The notes under the pieces were generated by a model, which saw only the letters and a list, made by a program, of their open reading frames with translations, had not been told where the DNA came from and searched no databases. The translations under genes were made by a program, and so were the position numbers. A stretch of 64,000 nt of DNA from Crossaster papposus. Lineage: Eukaryota; Echinodermata; Asteroidea; Velatida; Solasteridae. Below, piece after piece: positions 10,066-21,332 of the stretch. The stretch covers positions 620,001-684,000 of the forward strand of contig JBAIAA010000783.1 in assembly GCA_037893245.1 (NCBI GenBank), written 5' to 3'. How positions within the stretch are numbered: position 1 is the stretch's first letter; every line of letters begins with the position of its first letter.

Positions 10066-10836
10066 GGTGGACCTTTCAGTTGGTGAGTATTTATGGTTCT
10101 GAAGAGTTTTGTTTATTTATGTCACTATGAACATCTAACAAAAGAATAATGGTGCACTAACAATGAACATCCATTGTTACGCACGCCGAGCGTGCCGCGT
10201 ACGTGGTCACACTATTTATTAGACTTGCAAAGCTATTGCATTTTATTCAGTGCATGCTTAAGTTACTGCTTCCCTGTTGTGCTAATAACCAAAGGCATTT
10301 TCTAAATATGAACTAGTTGGTGAAATGAAAATTATTAAATTCATAAAGCAAGTCAAAACGAATTCGATTTGTGACATTTCTCTTTTCTTCATAGTTTTGG
10401 CTTTAATATCTTGCCTAATAGTTTGAACAAATTTCTGAAATTCCCCAACCCACCAATCTGACCATACTCCACCCCCCCCCCCCCCCCCCCCCCCCCCCCA
10501 TCTGAAGACAATTTGTTTTTAGAAAAACATTGTATGAAAAAAAGAGGGCTAATGAATTTAGTGTTACTAGTGCTTGGTTTGTTTTAGTTTATCTTCAGTG
10601 TGTCGTGCATTTTTGTGAAGGAAGAGCTTGATCCCCTTTTGACTTGACTTTGCATTGACAATACATGCACCTTTGAATAACGTGGCAAAAATCTGAGTTT
10701 GCGGACTAAACGATAGCGCCCCATTTTAGAACCGCAAGTCTATCGCATTTCATTTTTTGAAGCGGTAACTGTATTTTAGGTAAATTTTTACTGTTTTGAG
10801 TCCCATTTTTCTCACCAAAGGCCCCAGTTAGTGCTA
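10066..10836. other. No gene; contains a ~29-bp poly-C tract
   Basis: Upstream flank of the transposase. A pure C run of about 29 bases lies at about 10471-10499. No coding frame or terminal repeat is recognisable. Confidence 0.5.
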
Positions 10837-11315
10837 TTAAAGGGTGCATACCACTAAATCTCTGGAAATCACTGCGCGCGAGCTCATTAATATTTTGTGA
10901 TCCCTCCGGTAATTTTGAATAAGAGGTCCCTGGGGCCTATACATTGGACTGATTGTAGAAATATCTGTGGAAATCAAGAATTGGTGACCTGTGACTTCCA
11001 ACTCGGAGGATTGCGTTCACAAAAAAGACCAATACGTGGGTCTATTTTGCATAGAGGCGGGGGGCTACATTTAGACCTGGGCCCAGAGCTGGGCCACCAT
11101 TTTAGGGGTGGTTTGTGGAAAGGGGAGTATAAAAAAAAATTCATTCGGTCAACCCCCCTAAATTTGAAAAGAAAATTATTCTAGGAGTCTTAATCTTTAA
11201 TTTCCAGCCAAAAAAATATTGCCACCCTACTCCTGAGCGTCACGAGGCGGCGCTCTTTCTTTCTATTTTTGCGTTGGTTACAATGAACCCCGTATTTAGT
11301 GAGTGGAACCTTTAA
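10837..11315. mobile_element. TTAA-type non-autonomous DNA element, copy 2, with TSD
   Basis: The element body is bounded by TTAA at 10837-10840 and 11312-11315, the expected target duplication. Its ends form an imperfect inverted repeat, AGGGTGCATACCACTAAAT on the left and, reading inward from the right, AGGTTCCACTCACTAAAT. A TTAA target is typical of piggyBac and Kolobok superfamilies; the AGG start argues against piggyBac. No transposase is encoded. The body is identical to the copy at 6619-7091. Confidence 0.75.
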
Positions 11316-11823
11316 CCCCCGGAAGTAAATAAAGTTGTCCTTGACAGCGCCCTCATGCGTTCAAAAATACCGCGCAATGTAGTAGGTTAGGTTGGCACTT
11401 CCAGCATACTACGTGCCCTTTGTGCCATCAACAAAGAAAAACAAACAGAGCTGTGCCCTTTGCGCTATAACGATAAGGGATGCACACACGGCAAACAAAA
11501 ATTGTCACGTCATATACATCATACGTCAGTGTACTGAGAGTGGCAGGAAACTGAGCATGCGCAAAAGAAAAAACAGTAAATCAACAAAAAGGAAAGAAAG
11601 AAAAAGGGGGTAAAAAGCATGGGTGGGAGGGTAGGAGGAGCGACGGCAATCTTCAGAAACATCAGTGTCACGGGGTCCCGCAAGGCTGGCCGTTTCGCAG
11701 GCAGGAGCACAAGGCCCCAGCCTGTTACTTTTTTCAGTACCACATACCTCCGGGTGATGAAGGGTGACACTGAGTCCATCCAATTACCGACGCAGGCAAT
11801 TCTCCTGTAGTCCCTCTCCCATG

Positions 11824-11853
11824 AGCAATATCAGTAAATCAAGAGGTCGCTTT
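11824..11853. repeat. Arm of long-range inverted repeat in LINE copy 1 3' UTR
   Basis: This 30-bp arm pairs with 17265-17294 in the 5' UTR. It comprises 9 bp identical (agcaatatc), a 6-bp diverged spacer and 15 bp identical (tcaagaggtcgcttt, complement aaagcgacctcttga). It begins a few bases after the ORF2 stop codon, so in the element RNA the 5' leader and the start of the 3' UTR could base-pair. Confidence 0.7.
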
Positions 11854-11859
11854 AAACAG

Positions 11860-14800
11860 TTAAACACAAACATTACAATTTTTAATATACTTAAGAATCT
11901 GATCACAATATTGTTTGTGCCCAAGCAAAACTTGGAGCGTCATTTGAGGATTAGATAATCCAAGTGCCTTTTGAAGGGACTGTCGTTGGTTTTTGTATTT
12001 TATGCATTTTGTCAGGAAATGATCAACATCTTCTATGGTGTTACAAGTATCACACATTCCGTTTGGGTGTTTACCAGTATAAAAAAGAAACTTATTCAAA
12101 CCTTTGCAGACGCCCAAACGTAATCTGTGCATAATAACTTCTTGGGGGCGTTTTCGTCCCCATGTGACAAAGGAGAAGGAAGGGACAAGTTTGTAATGTT
12201 TTTCTTTGTCAAGATTAGGTAAAGTTTTTCTCCAATTCTCGATAAGTTTATTTTTGAGAAGATGTTTTATTTCATCATCAGAAAAGGGAATATTGTGGTC
12301 AATATTGGGTTTTTGAGTTCCTAATTTGGCGATAGTGTCGACCCTCTCATTACCAGGAATTCCAGAGTGACTGGGGATCCATTCAAATAAAACGGTGCTC
12401 CCCTGATGCTGAATATTAATAAGGGTATGTCGAATATCGCAAACCACTTTATTTGTGGGAAAAGGTTTGGAAATTTCCATAATCGCACTAAGACAGTCAC
12501 TAAAAATGCAAGAATAGAGAGGTTTCGATGATTCGACCCATTCAACTGCCAGTAAAATAGCAAAAAGTTCGGCCGTAAAAATGGAAATACCATCATTAAG
12601 TCAATGCCCTTGCTATACTTCATCTCTGGAATGTGAATACCACAACCAACAGTGTTAAGGGCGGGATTTAAAGATCCATCAGTGTATATGTGAAGAAATT
12701 TTTTCCAAGTGGTATTTATTATTTCAATACTGATGTTACCTCTATCAACGGGATCATTTAAGACCGAAATGCGAGAAATAATTTTCGAAGAAATGAAAGG
12801 TTCATAATAATGCCAGTAGGGGAAGGGGTTGTTCAGGGGGAAGGTGGGCAATGAGATTGGGGAGGTCCTAGCTTCGAAAGGGGTTTTATGGTTGGTTTGG
12901 CCCCATTTCCTAGCAAAGTAATGTTTCTGCCAGTTATCTTGATCAAGGTTATGGCTTGGGTGATTTTGATGGGATTTCAGTTTGGAGCTGTACATGTTGG
13001 CGAGAAATTGGCGACGTAATTCAAGAGGGGGGTCGCCACATTCAACACAAAGTTTAAGGAGTGGAACACCTTGGATAGCTCCAGTACAAATCTTGAGGGC
13101 TTGGTACTGGATGCTATCAAGTTTTTGTTTCATAGAATTAGAGGCAGAATTAAAGGCTTCACATCCATATTCAATAACAGGTCTGATGATAGCTGTGTAA
13201 ATTTGGAACAAGGTCTTACAATCAGCCCCCCAAGAGGTACCACTGATGCATCGAAGGAGGTTAAGTTTACGTTTACACTTATTAACAATGTTGTCGATGT
13301 GATGTTTCCACGTAAGCTTGCCGTCAAAGATTACTCCCAGAAATTTAGTGGATTGAAGGACCTGAACAGGGTTATTTTGGAGAAGAAGAGATATTTTGGT
13401 TTGTTTTTTGTTTGAAAAAAGCACAGCGATGGTTTTAGAAGTGGATAATTTAAAACCCCATTTTTCACACCAAGAGCGGATGTCGTTAAGACTTTGTTGT
13501 ATTTTTTTTTCAATGAAAGGAATAATTTCTATTGCTTTTCCAGATTGCAATATCGTCGGCATATTGCAAAATATTAACACTAGGCAGATGGCAATGAAGA
13601 TCGTTGACGGCAATATTAAAGAGAAGGGGACTGATTACACTACCTTGGGGAACACCGTTTTCTTGAATTCTTTCTTTAGATAGGTCATTGTTTATCCTAA
13701 CTTGAATTTTCCTGTCACTCAGGAAATCATGAATCCATCGAGTCATTCGGCCATATATGCCCATAGCTTGGAGTTTTATAATAACTCCTTTTCTCCAAAG
13801 CATGTCATAGGCTTTTTCAACGTCAAGAAAGACGGCTAGAGTACTTTCTTTATTAGCAAGAGCTTTATTAATAGACGACTCGAGATTGATGATATGATCT
13901 TTTGTGCTTCTTCCTTTTCTGAAACCGCTTTGGTATTGAGTGAGAAGGTTTTTTGTTTCTAGGTACCACATAAGACGAGTATTAACAATCCGTTCCATTA
14001 ACTTACAAAAAGTACAAGTAAGGGCTATAGGGCGGTATGATAAAGTGCTAGCAGGATCCTTCCCGGGTTTAAGGATGGGAATAAGTATGGCTTCTTTCCA
14101 TTTTATAGGACATTGAGAAGTGTTCCAGATCATATTAAAGATGATAATTAAGAAAGCACGGATTTTGATAGGAAGGTGTTTAATGACTGTATTGCTAATC
14201 CCATCCTTGCCCGGGGAAGTACATTTAGCACGGTCAATGGCATGATTCAATTCCTGGATAGTGAGAGGGTCGTTTATGACACTATCATTGTCATCATTAA
14301 TAATAAACTCATTATCAGCTTTAATTTTATTATTTTTAAAAACACTCTCATAATTATCTGTGCTACTGACTTTAGCAAAGCTATCAACAAGCGCTTGTGT
14401 TTTTTCTTGGCCACTTATAACATCTTTACCATTGTACTTAAGGACTGGAATGCTGTTAAAGTTATTAAAGTGTCCAATATGTTTAATTTTATTCCATATT
14501 ATTTTAGTATTAGATTTGAGGTTTAAATTATTACAAAATTGTTCCCAGTCCAATCTTTTAGCATTTTTAATTGTTCTTCTAGCAATGGCAGCAAATTTCT
14601 TATATGCCACCAGATCAGAGGGATGACAGGTCTTCCTAAGTTTTTTCAGAGCATTTCTTTTGTCTTTAATAGCTTTTTCACTTTTCTCATCCCACCAGGA
14701 CGTGGGTTTTTTTTTATGGTTGGGATTAGTTTTAGGAATGGCGTACGACATGGCTAAGTCAAGTTGTTGAATAAAAGTATTGTATGTTTTTTCTACATCG

Positions 14801-15607
14801 TCAGATTCATTTGGTTCAGTAATATAATTATTGCAAGCTTCTTGAAACCTAGTCCAATCGGCCTTTTTGAGAGACCATTTAGGGGTGTGTTTAAAAGAGC
14901 TCCGAAAAAATGGGGTGGTCAATTTCAATAACTATAGGACAATGGTCACTCCCCCACGTGTCATTTAGGACTTTCCAGTTGCATTTTGCTGCCATGCTAG
15001 AAGAAGTTAAAGTTAAGTCTATACAAGATAGAGAGCTGTTAGAGGTATTAACTCGTGTACCTTCTCCAGAGTTTATACAGACCAAATTATTATGATCAAT
15101 TACGTTTTCGATGATCTGTCCATTGTGATCAAGCCTAGAGCTGCCCCAAAGTTGGTTATGGCCATTGAAATCCCCACAGATAATAAGGGATTTATCAATG
15201 TTATCAACAATTTTATTGAAAGAGTTAAATTCTAGAGAGGTACACGGATTATAAATGTTAATAATATTGATTTTATTTGTATTAGTATCATAAATCTCTC
15301 CTATTTGGTATTCGATAGGTGAACTATGACCCGAAATGTATTTAAAAGCAGTACCATGTTTAACAATGAAAGCACAACCACCACCTTTTTTTTTATTAGA
15401 AGTATTATCTCTATCTTGCCTGTAAATATCATATCCAGGTAACTTATATGTTTTGTCAGCTTTAAGCCAGGTTTCCTGGATACAAATAATATCAGGTTTA
15501 GCAGGAGTCCAAGAATTAATAGCTTCTTTAAATTCGTTGTTATGCGCTACAAGAGATTGTGCATTCCATTGTATTAATATTAGAGCTACCATAGCCAGAA
15601 CAATCAT
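11860..15607 (-). pseudogene. LINE copy 1 ORF2: endonuclease, reverse transcriptase, RNase H (frameshifted)
   Basis: Four overlapping frames cover the protein in order. 15607-14891 is an APE-type endonuclease (NAQSL, QETWLK, ICGDFNGHNQLWGS, GSDHCPIVIE). 14928-13510 is reverse transcriptase (SPGKDGIS, YRPIALT, FLDVEKAYDMLW, GVPQGSVISPLLF, QYADDIAIW). 13613-12321 covers the thumb region and the start of RNase H (IYTDGSLNP). 12480-11860 is the rest of RNase H (WIPSHSGIPGNERVD) and a C-terminal Cys-rich tail. At least three frameshifts separate the pieces, so this copy cannot make a complete ORF2 protein although every catalytic motif except the middle of RNase H is still readable. Confidence 0.85.
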
Positions 15608-17196
15608 TGCGATTTATTTGATTTGCCTTTAGATGATTGGTTAGTATTTTGACTGGGATTGGCCGATGAGGAGGATGGTTTTGCTTGAGATGGTTTCGCT
15701 TGGGATGATTTTTGACCAGGTGATTTATGTCGTTGAGTGTTCACAGGGGATTTAGATGCCGTTCTTTGTTTACTTTGTTTCTGTTTGGATTTGGGAGTCT
15801 CTTCAGAGTGGGTGATGTATTCCACGAGCGCCTTTACCGCAGCAAATCGATCCTCTTTGTTCTTTTTGGTGTCCCAGATCTGCATTGCCCCAGTCAGAAG
15901 CTCAACAATGTATTGTTCGTTGCAGAGGCAGTGATGTGGAACTTCCGTCTGTGTGGAGGCTGTTTCTTCTGTCTGGGTCGCAGCATCTTTTACTAGTGGT
16001 CTTGGGGGTGGCATTGTGGTTCTCGGCTGCAGTGTTATGGTTTTCAGTTGTGGGTTGACTTTTGTTTGGGTGCTTGGAGCCGGTCTGCTTTCAGGATTAG
16101 TGGTTACGTATCGAGGTTGTGGTATCAAAGGAGTCGGTCTGCTTTCAAGATTGGTTGTTACATATCGAGGTTGTGGTGTCAACTGAGTAGGTGTATCAGG
16201 ACGGATTGAGATGTCACTTTGAATTACCTTTGCTGCATCGGCATATGAAATGTTGTACGAGATTCGTATTCCTTGGATTCTCTTCTCTTGCTTTATGGTG
16301 GGGCATCCTCCATAGGCTGATGAGTGGTTTTCACCACATCTGCAGCATCTGACCTTTTCCCGTTGTTGGCATTGGTCATAATAGTGTGACCCCCCGCACC
16401 GGACACATCGTATAGAACTACGACAGTTGTTTGCCACATGGCCGAGTCTTTGGCAATTAAAACATCTTATGATAGGAGGGATGAATGGCTTTACCGGGAA
16501 GCTTTCGTAGCCGAGCTTAATTTTGTCCGGTAGAGTAGGGGTGTCAAAAGTGATGCAGACAGATAGACTCTCTTCAAGTTGCCCGTCTCTTTTCCTCATT
16601 AGTCGTTTAGCGTCCAGGACTCCGATTCCATTTTGTTTGCAAGACTTTTGGATTTCATTGTCTGTGATGTCTGTAGGGATACCGGTTATGACTCCTTTTC
16701 TTTGTGTGTCTGATTTTGGGAATTCTGTGGTTACAGCCCATTTGTCCAGTTGAGTGATTCCCTTTAGTTTCTTGGCTTGAGCGGTAGTATGGCATCGTAC
16801 AGTGATTCCACCCTGGTTGTTCTTTGCGACACTCTTGATAAGGTCTCCTCCGATCTTGTTTAGCGCCTTGGCGATCTTAATAGGGCTGATCTTGGAGTGA
16901 TTTACGTCCGGGGATTTGATTAGAACCATCGTAGATTGGCTTTGAGTGTTCTGGCTATAGGTAACTCTACGTTGATGTTTCGGACTATTTTGAATGTCGT
17001 CATCGGAGTCAGTATATATGTCATTGCGTTTACGGCTATTAGATTGAGACTGGGAACCATTTTGAGCTTGACTCATTAGTTTATCTAGAGTAGATCTGGG
17101 TTGGTCATCATGATATACAGATGCTTGGGAATTCGTCGGGGTATTTTGGGATAGATGATCATATGAACCATCATATTCCATGTCGTCCTCATTCAT
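15604..17196 (-). CDS. LINE copy 1 ORF1: gag-like nucleic-acid-binding protein
   Basis: An uninterrupted 530-residue frame. The N-terminus is acidic and Ser/Gln-rich, then comes an RRM-like or PRE_C2HC-like region around residues 90-210. Three CCHC knuckles follow at about 215-290 (CFNCQRLGHVANNC, CVRCGGSHYYDQC, CCRCGENHSSAYGGC). The tail is long, Pro/Gln/Thr-rich and basic. ORF1 proteins of this type coat the element RNA and form the retrotransposition particle. It is homologous along its length to the ORF1 pieces at 18567-18810 and 20036-21332. It looks whole, unlike ORF2 of the same copy. Confidence 0.85.
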   Translation of the reverse strand: MNEDDMEYDGSYDHLSQNTPTNSQASVYHDDQPRSTLDKLMSQAQNGSQSQSNSRKRNDIYTDSDDDIQNSPKHQRRVTYSQNTQSQSTMVLIKSPDVNHSKISPIKIAKALNKIGGDLIKSVAKNNQGGITVRCHTTAQAKKLKGITQLDKWAVTTEFPKSDTQRKGVITGIPTDITDNEIQKSCKQNGIGVLDAKRLMRKRDGQLEESLSVCITFDTPTLPDKIKLGYESFPVKPFIPPIIRCFNCQRLGHVANNCRSSIRCVRCGGSHYYDQCQQREKVRCCRCGENHSSAYGGCPTIKQEKRIQGIRISYNISYADAAKVIQSDISIRPDTPTQLTPQPRYVTTNLESRPTPLIPQPRYVTTNPESRPAPSTQTKVNPQLKTITLQPRTTMPPPRPLVKDAATQTEETASTQTEVPHHCLCNEQYIVELLTGAMQIWDTKKNKEDRFAAVKALVEYITHSEETPKSKQKQSKQRTASKSPVNTQRHKSPGQKSSQAKPSQAKPSSSSANPSQNTNQSSKGKSNKSQ

Positions 17197-17264
17197 ATCG
17201 AGTATACATATGGCCTAAGCCTAAGGCCTAGGATAAAGTTTAAAAAAACTAGAAAAATACACAA

Positions 17265-17294
17265 AAAGCGACCTCTTGACTAAAAGATATTGCT
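17265..17294. repeat. Partner arm of inverted repeat in LINE copy 1 5' UTR
   Basis: Complement of 11824-11853, with 26 of 30 positions matching (9 + 15 perfect plus 2 of 6 in the middle). It lies about 70 bp upstream of the ORF1 start codon. No matching arm pair was seen in LINE copy 2. Confidence 0.7.
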
Positions 17295-17300
17295 TACCAG

Positions 17301-18539
17301 CTTATTAAGGAAGAAGTCTTTTCTTTAGGATCAGTCGAAACAAGAATTGTATGTCCAAAAGACCAGCTTGACGCAGTAAAGAAAGACGCCACAAAGGGGC
17401 GCGGTTTTTGATTTTCCCGCCACTGACAGAAAACACGTCCGTCCACTCTGCTTGCGTAACGCAACTTCTGCAGCTTTCACCGCGCATTGCCCAGACAAGT
17501 GGCCTTTATCAATCTGGTTTGGATTTCTTATGTTAACCTTTGTTTCCGACTGGAATCGCTACCGAAATGGTAGCGTCCAATCAGCGAACGTATCTCCGCG
17601 TGAAAATGAGTTGGACTAGTTCATTTTACAAACAGGGAATGTCCAATCATGTCACTTACAATATTTAGCTCAAATCATTTGTTGCTTCATAATTTATTGC
17701 GAATTTTGCATGTAAAATAGATTTAAATGTGATATCTTGTATTTATCATTCATATATTCAACTCAGAAGCAAAGTTTATATACGTTTTTTTACCTTTTCT
17801 TACATGCTTTGATATTGAACGAATCACGAACGAAGCCAATAAATCCAAAGTAGGCGTATTGGCATGCTAATATGTATCTATGAATAATTCATGCGAAGCA
17901 GTGAAACCTACATTGCAAAAGGCCTCGTGACATTCGTCACTCGGTCGCGCGTTCACCCCGGGTATCTAGACTCATTTCAGCCGCTTAGCCAGAGTCACGA
18001 GGCCTTGTCAAAAGGCTAATCATGTCGCAACTCTCTCTATCTACGGCTCTGCCGTAGGATCTACCGTAGCCACGTCCGAATTCCATTTGCCTTAGCGCCT
18101 ACGTAGACGTAGCTGTAGCTGTAGACGTAGACCGTAGCTCTGAACACTCGTTTCGGACTTGGCCTTAAACACTTCCAGCCATGTCTTTATCGTCCGTTTA
18201 ATACCGGCCACGTGACGGGCTCTCGACCAATAGGAATGCCTAAACTGTCCCAGGTATTTATGAATAATCATTTGTTCGTGTCGTCATCGTCTGTGTTGGA
18301 TTTAACCTTTTGAACATTCTTGAAACCGATAATCATGCACGGCTCGCGCGCAGGACACGATGGAGGCAAGGTGTGGCTGATATCTGCTCTTCCACTTCTG
18401 TCTTCTGAACTGACATTCCGTCTCTGAGCTGAAATTCTAGTGGGGTGAGACCTCTCCAATTTATTTTCTCATCACCATCCATACATTCTCTAAACCGTTC
18501 TATACATCCCCGCAATATTCACACATCATTCATTGATTT
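17301..18539. other. Spacer between the head-to-head LINEs, with a hairpin
   Basis: No gene seen. A 13-bp perfect inverted repeat (aaggcctcgtgac at 17919-17931, gtcacgaggcctt at 17994-18006) encloses 62 bp. A run of gtagacgtagctgtag-like direct repeats lies at about 18100-18140. Parts of this spacer may be the 5' UTRs of the flanking LINEs. Confidence 0.5.
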
Positions 18540-18566
18540 TTTATATTTTGGCCCTCCGTGGTCAAC

Positions 18567-21332
18567 ATGGCCGACGAATCGGAGGATAACGATAATGAAA
18601 TGTCATGGGACCAACTTTCCCAGCAACAACTAGCTGACGAAAAACAAACTAAGAAAACAGATCAACAACCTCGCTCTACTCTAGACATACTGATGAGCCA
18701 AGCACAAGATGATAATTTCACTCAGGTCTCGACAAAACAATCCACCAGAAAAAGAGCAAAATCCCTCCTAAGTCAAAGTGATTCTGTCGACTCTGACTCT
18801 AATGATAAGTGGGCGGATACAGGGGGGGGGGTCCAAGGGGTCCGGACCACCCCCCCTTTTTTCTTGATTAAAAAAACAAACAAAAAAAACAACAAAATGT
18901 ATTTCACCTAACAAGCAAGGTACATACATGTACACGCATACATACGTGTATTATTCTCAAACCACACACACAAAATAACAACCATATAGACTATGATTTG
19001 ACTTTTTTTTTTTTTTTTTTTTGAGCCGCTAGTTTGTTTATTCCTTCTTATTGCATTTCAGGCAATTACATTTTAATTTTTTTAACGCTTCCATAAGCTT
19101 GAACGGGGCAGGCTTGCCCCAAATGCCATGCTTGGCTCACCACTGGGCCCATTTACTTGGCAGACTTGCCAATAAAAACACTGGAATTTCACCGTTTGAA
19201 GTGACGGTTGAGTAGCCCCAGCAGAACGAGTGCAATAGGCGCTAACCACAGTGTTTATATATTTGTCACGTGACCTAAATTTAAGCTAAATTTATGTAAA
19301 TTACTAAACACTAAATTGGAACAAACACGCCGCTTTTCCCACCGTTTGTAGAGACGGTCGGAATAAACCCCGCTAGCACAAGCGGGCGTTTGGCGTGTAG
19401 TTTTTTAAAGATTAAACACAACTTGTAACATTTTATTTTAACATTCAACTTTAAATTAAACTTACTTAATAACTATTAGGGCTTGTAATTTGTTTATTAT
19501 TTTAAATGGAGTCACTGCCGGTCGCTCCCAGCCAAATCCTGCCTATGTTAAGTATGCCTAAGGTTTATGACCAATTAACCGTTACCTCATTTTACACGTA
19601 GTGTGAGTCAGTGTGCGCTGTTTTTAAATCCAAACTTCCAATACCGGTATCCATAATATACTTCTCTGGTCAAAATTTATTTCAAGTTATCATTCCAGCT
19701 AAAAATGGTAAATATTAGATTTAAAAAAAAAATGGTATAAAAATCAGGCTTCATATTGCCACAACATTAACAAAAAATAGGTAGAAATTGGCCTCAGATT
19801 GCGCCAGAGAGCATCTAATAAACCAAAAAATTTAAGGGCCCTTAAGCGGGCCCTGAACCCCGGCCGCAGGGACTTCGCGCTACGCGCTCGTGATGTGCGC
19901 TTCGCGTACATGCTTCCCAGTTACATGTACTCAAATTGTTACACACCAACATTTTTTTTTTACACACCCAATTCACAAAATCCTGCCTAAGACCTTGGGT
20001 GGACCCCCCCTTTAAACAAATCCTGGATCCGCCCATGATAACTACGGAAGACAAAAAAGAAGAAACGTCGCCAACACTCACACTTCTCAAAATAACCCAA
20101 CCATTGTGATATTCAACTGTCCAGATGTTAAACTTGCTCAAATAAATCCAAGGAAAATAGCCAAAGCTCTTAACTCAATCGGAGGTAACATCATAAAAAA
20201 TGTGTCCCAAACAACTCAAGGTGGAATAAGTGTCAAATGCCATTCCCCTGGACAGGCAACAAAACTAAAAGGCATCTCCCAATTAGGGCAGTGGACCGTC
20301 ACTACTGAATATGCCAAATCCGAAACACAAAGCAAAGGAGTCATTTCCGGTATTCCGCTGGAACTCTCGGATCAAGAAATACTTGAGGAATGCAGAAGTG
20401 CTGGGGTTATAGACGTACGTAGACTGACATACAAAAGAAATGGGCAAATCGGTAAAAGCATGTCTGTCTGCATTACGTTCGGTTCTCCACACATGCCAGC
20501 AAATATTCAATTAGGCTATGAGATTTTTGAGGTGAAACCATATATACCTCCAGTAATTCGCTGCTTTAATTGCCAAAGATTAGGCCACGTAGCTAGCTCA
20601 TGTCGAAGCAAGATCAGATGTGTCAGATGTAGTGGCTCCCACTCCTACGAGCAGTGTACTCAAAAAGACCAGATTAGATGCAGCAGATGTGGTGGAAGCC
20701 ATTCCTCAGCATATGCTGGATGCAACACATTCAAACAAGAGAAGAAAATCCAAGAAGTCAGAATAATATACAACATCTCTTATGCCGAAGCTGCCAAATC
20801 TGTTCGTACCAGTGTCACAGTGCACACAGATAAACCCACTGATGATACCGGTACATATAGTGTTCCTCGTACTCCTAGTCAAATAACAAACTTGACTAAG
20901 GCCATGCCTCAAAATAAAAATACCTGGATTAACACACAAACTTCACAACCAAATGAACAAAGAAAACCGACACCTATCAATCCATCCACATATCAACCTC
21001 GACCTGTCAAGAAAATGGATGCCTCCACCCAAACAGATAAAGTAGCATCATGCCAAACTGAACCAACCTCACAGTACCTTCAACCAGACCAGTCATTAAT
21101 AGAATTACTCATTGGAACGCTACAAATCTGGGAATCTACCAAGAGCACAGAAAACAGAGAAACAGAAATACAATCCCTTGTTGAACATCTATTTCAACAA
21201 TCTACCGACATCTCTAAATTAAGAGAAAAGCCAAGGCGACATCATCAACCTAAAGAGTCCACCAATGTAACTAAACCTGATTCAAAGACCTCTAATCGCT
21301 CTAGAGGAAGAACAAACAAAACGCAACCATGA
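18567..21332 (+). pseudogene. LINE copy 2 ORF1, split by an inserted DNA transposon
   Basis: The first part (18567-18810) begins at a strong caacATGG start and encodes an acidic Ser/Gln-rich N-terminus. The second part (20036-21332) continues in frame, with a K/T-rich core and three CCHC knuckles (CFNCQRLGHVASSC, CVRCSGSHSYEQC, CSRCGGSHSSAYAGC). Reading across the target duplication as if the insertion were absent gives an uninterrupted protein aligned with copy 1 ORF1, which fixes the insertion point exactly. The insert ends the frame early, so the copy is dead for ORF1. Confidence 0.85.
18811..20035. mobile_element. hAT-like non-autonomous DNA transposon with 8-bp TSD
   Basis: The left end gggcggatacagg and the right end (complement gggcggatccagg) form a short terminal inverted repeat. 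Flanks are tgataagt at 18803-18810 and tgataact at 20036-20043, an 8-bp duplication with one mismatch, as made by hAT transposases. The 1.2-kb interior has long T and A runs, and neither strand encodes a transposase. It sits inside LINE copy 2 ORF1 and is therefore younger than that LINE. Confidence 0.75.

Larger units (their letters stand above)
11390..17300 (-). mobile_element. I-group LINE with RNase H, copy 1
   Basis: A nearly full-length non-LTR retrotransposon read on the minus strand: 5' UTR, ORF1 (17196-15604), ORF2 (15607-11860) and 3' UTR. The 3' end near 11390 is placed by homology with the second copy: both end in a conserved phrase, tggcacaaagggcacgtag, then gtgcca. ORF1 and ORF2 overlap by a few bases (stop and start at about 15604-15607), a typical re-initiation layout. 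The presence of RNase H plus a CCHC ORF1 places it in the I/Jockey group. The 5' limit is uncertain. Confidence 0.85.

Noticed and set aside
6619-11315. An LTR retrotransposon with 473-bp direct terminal repeats
   Set aside because: Copy 2 has its own TTAA duplication and inverted ends, and the cargo encodes a transposase and nuclease on opposite strands with no RT or gag.
11392-11783. Small frames on both strands as genes
   Set aside because: They lie in the 3' UTR of LINE copy 1, as shown by the 3' end shared with copy 2.
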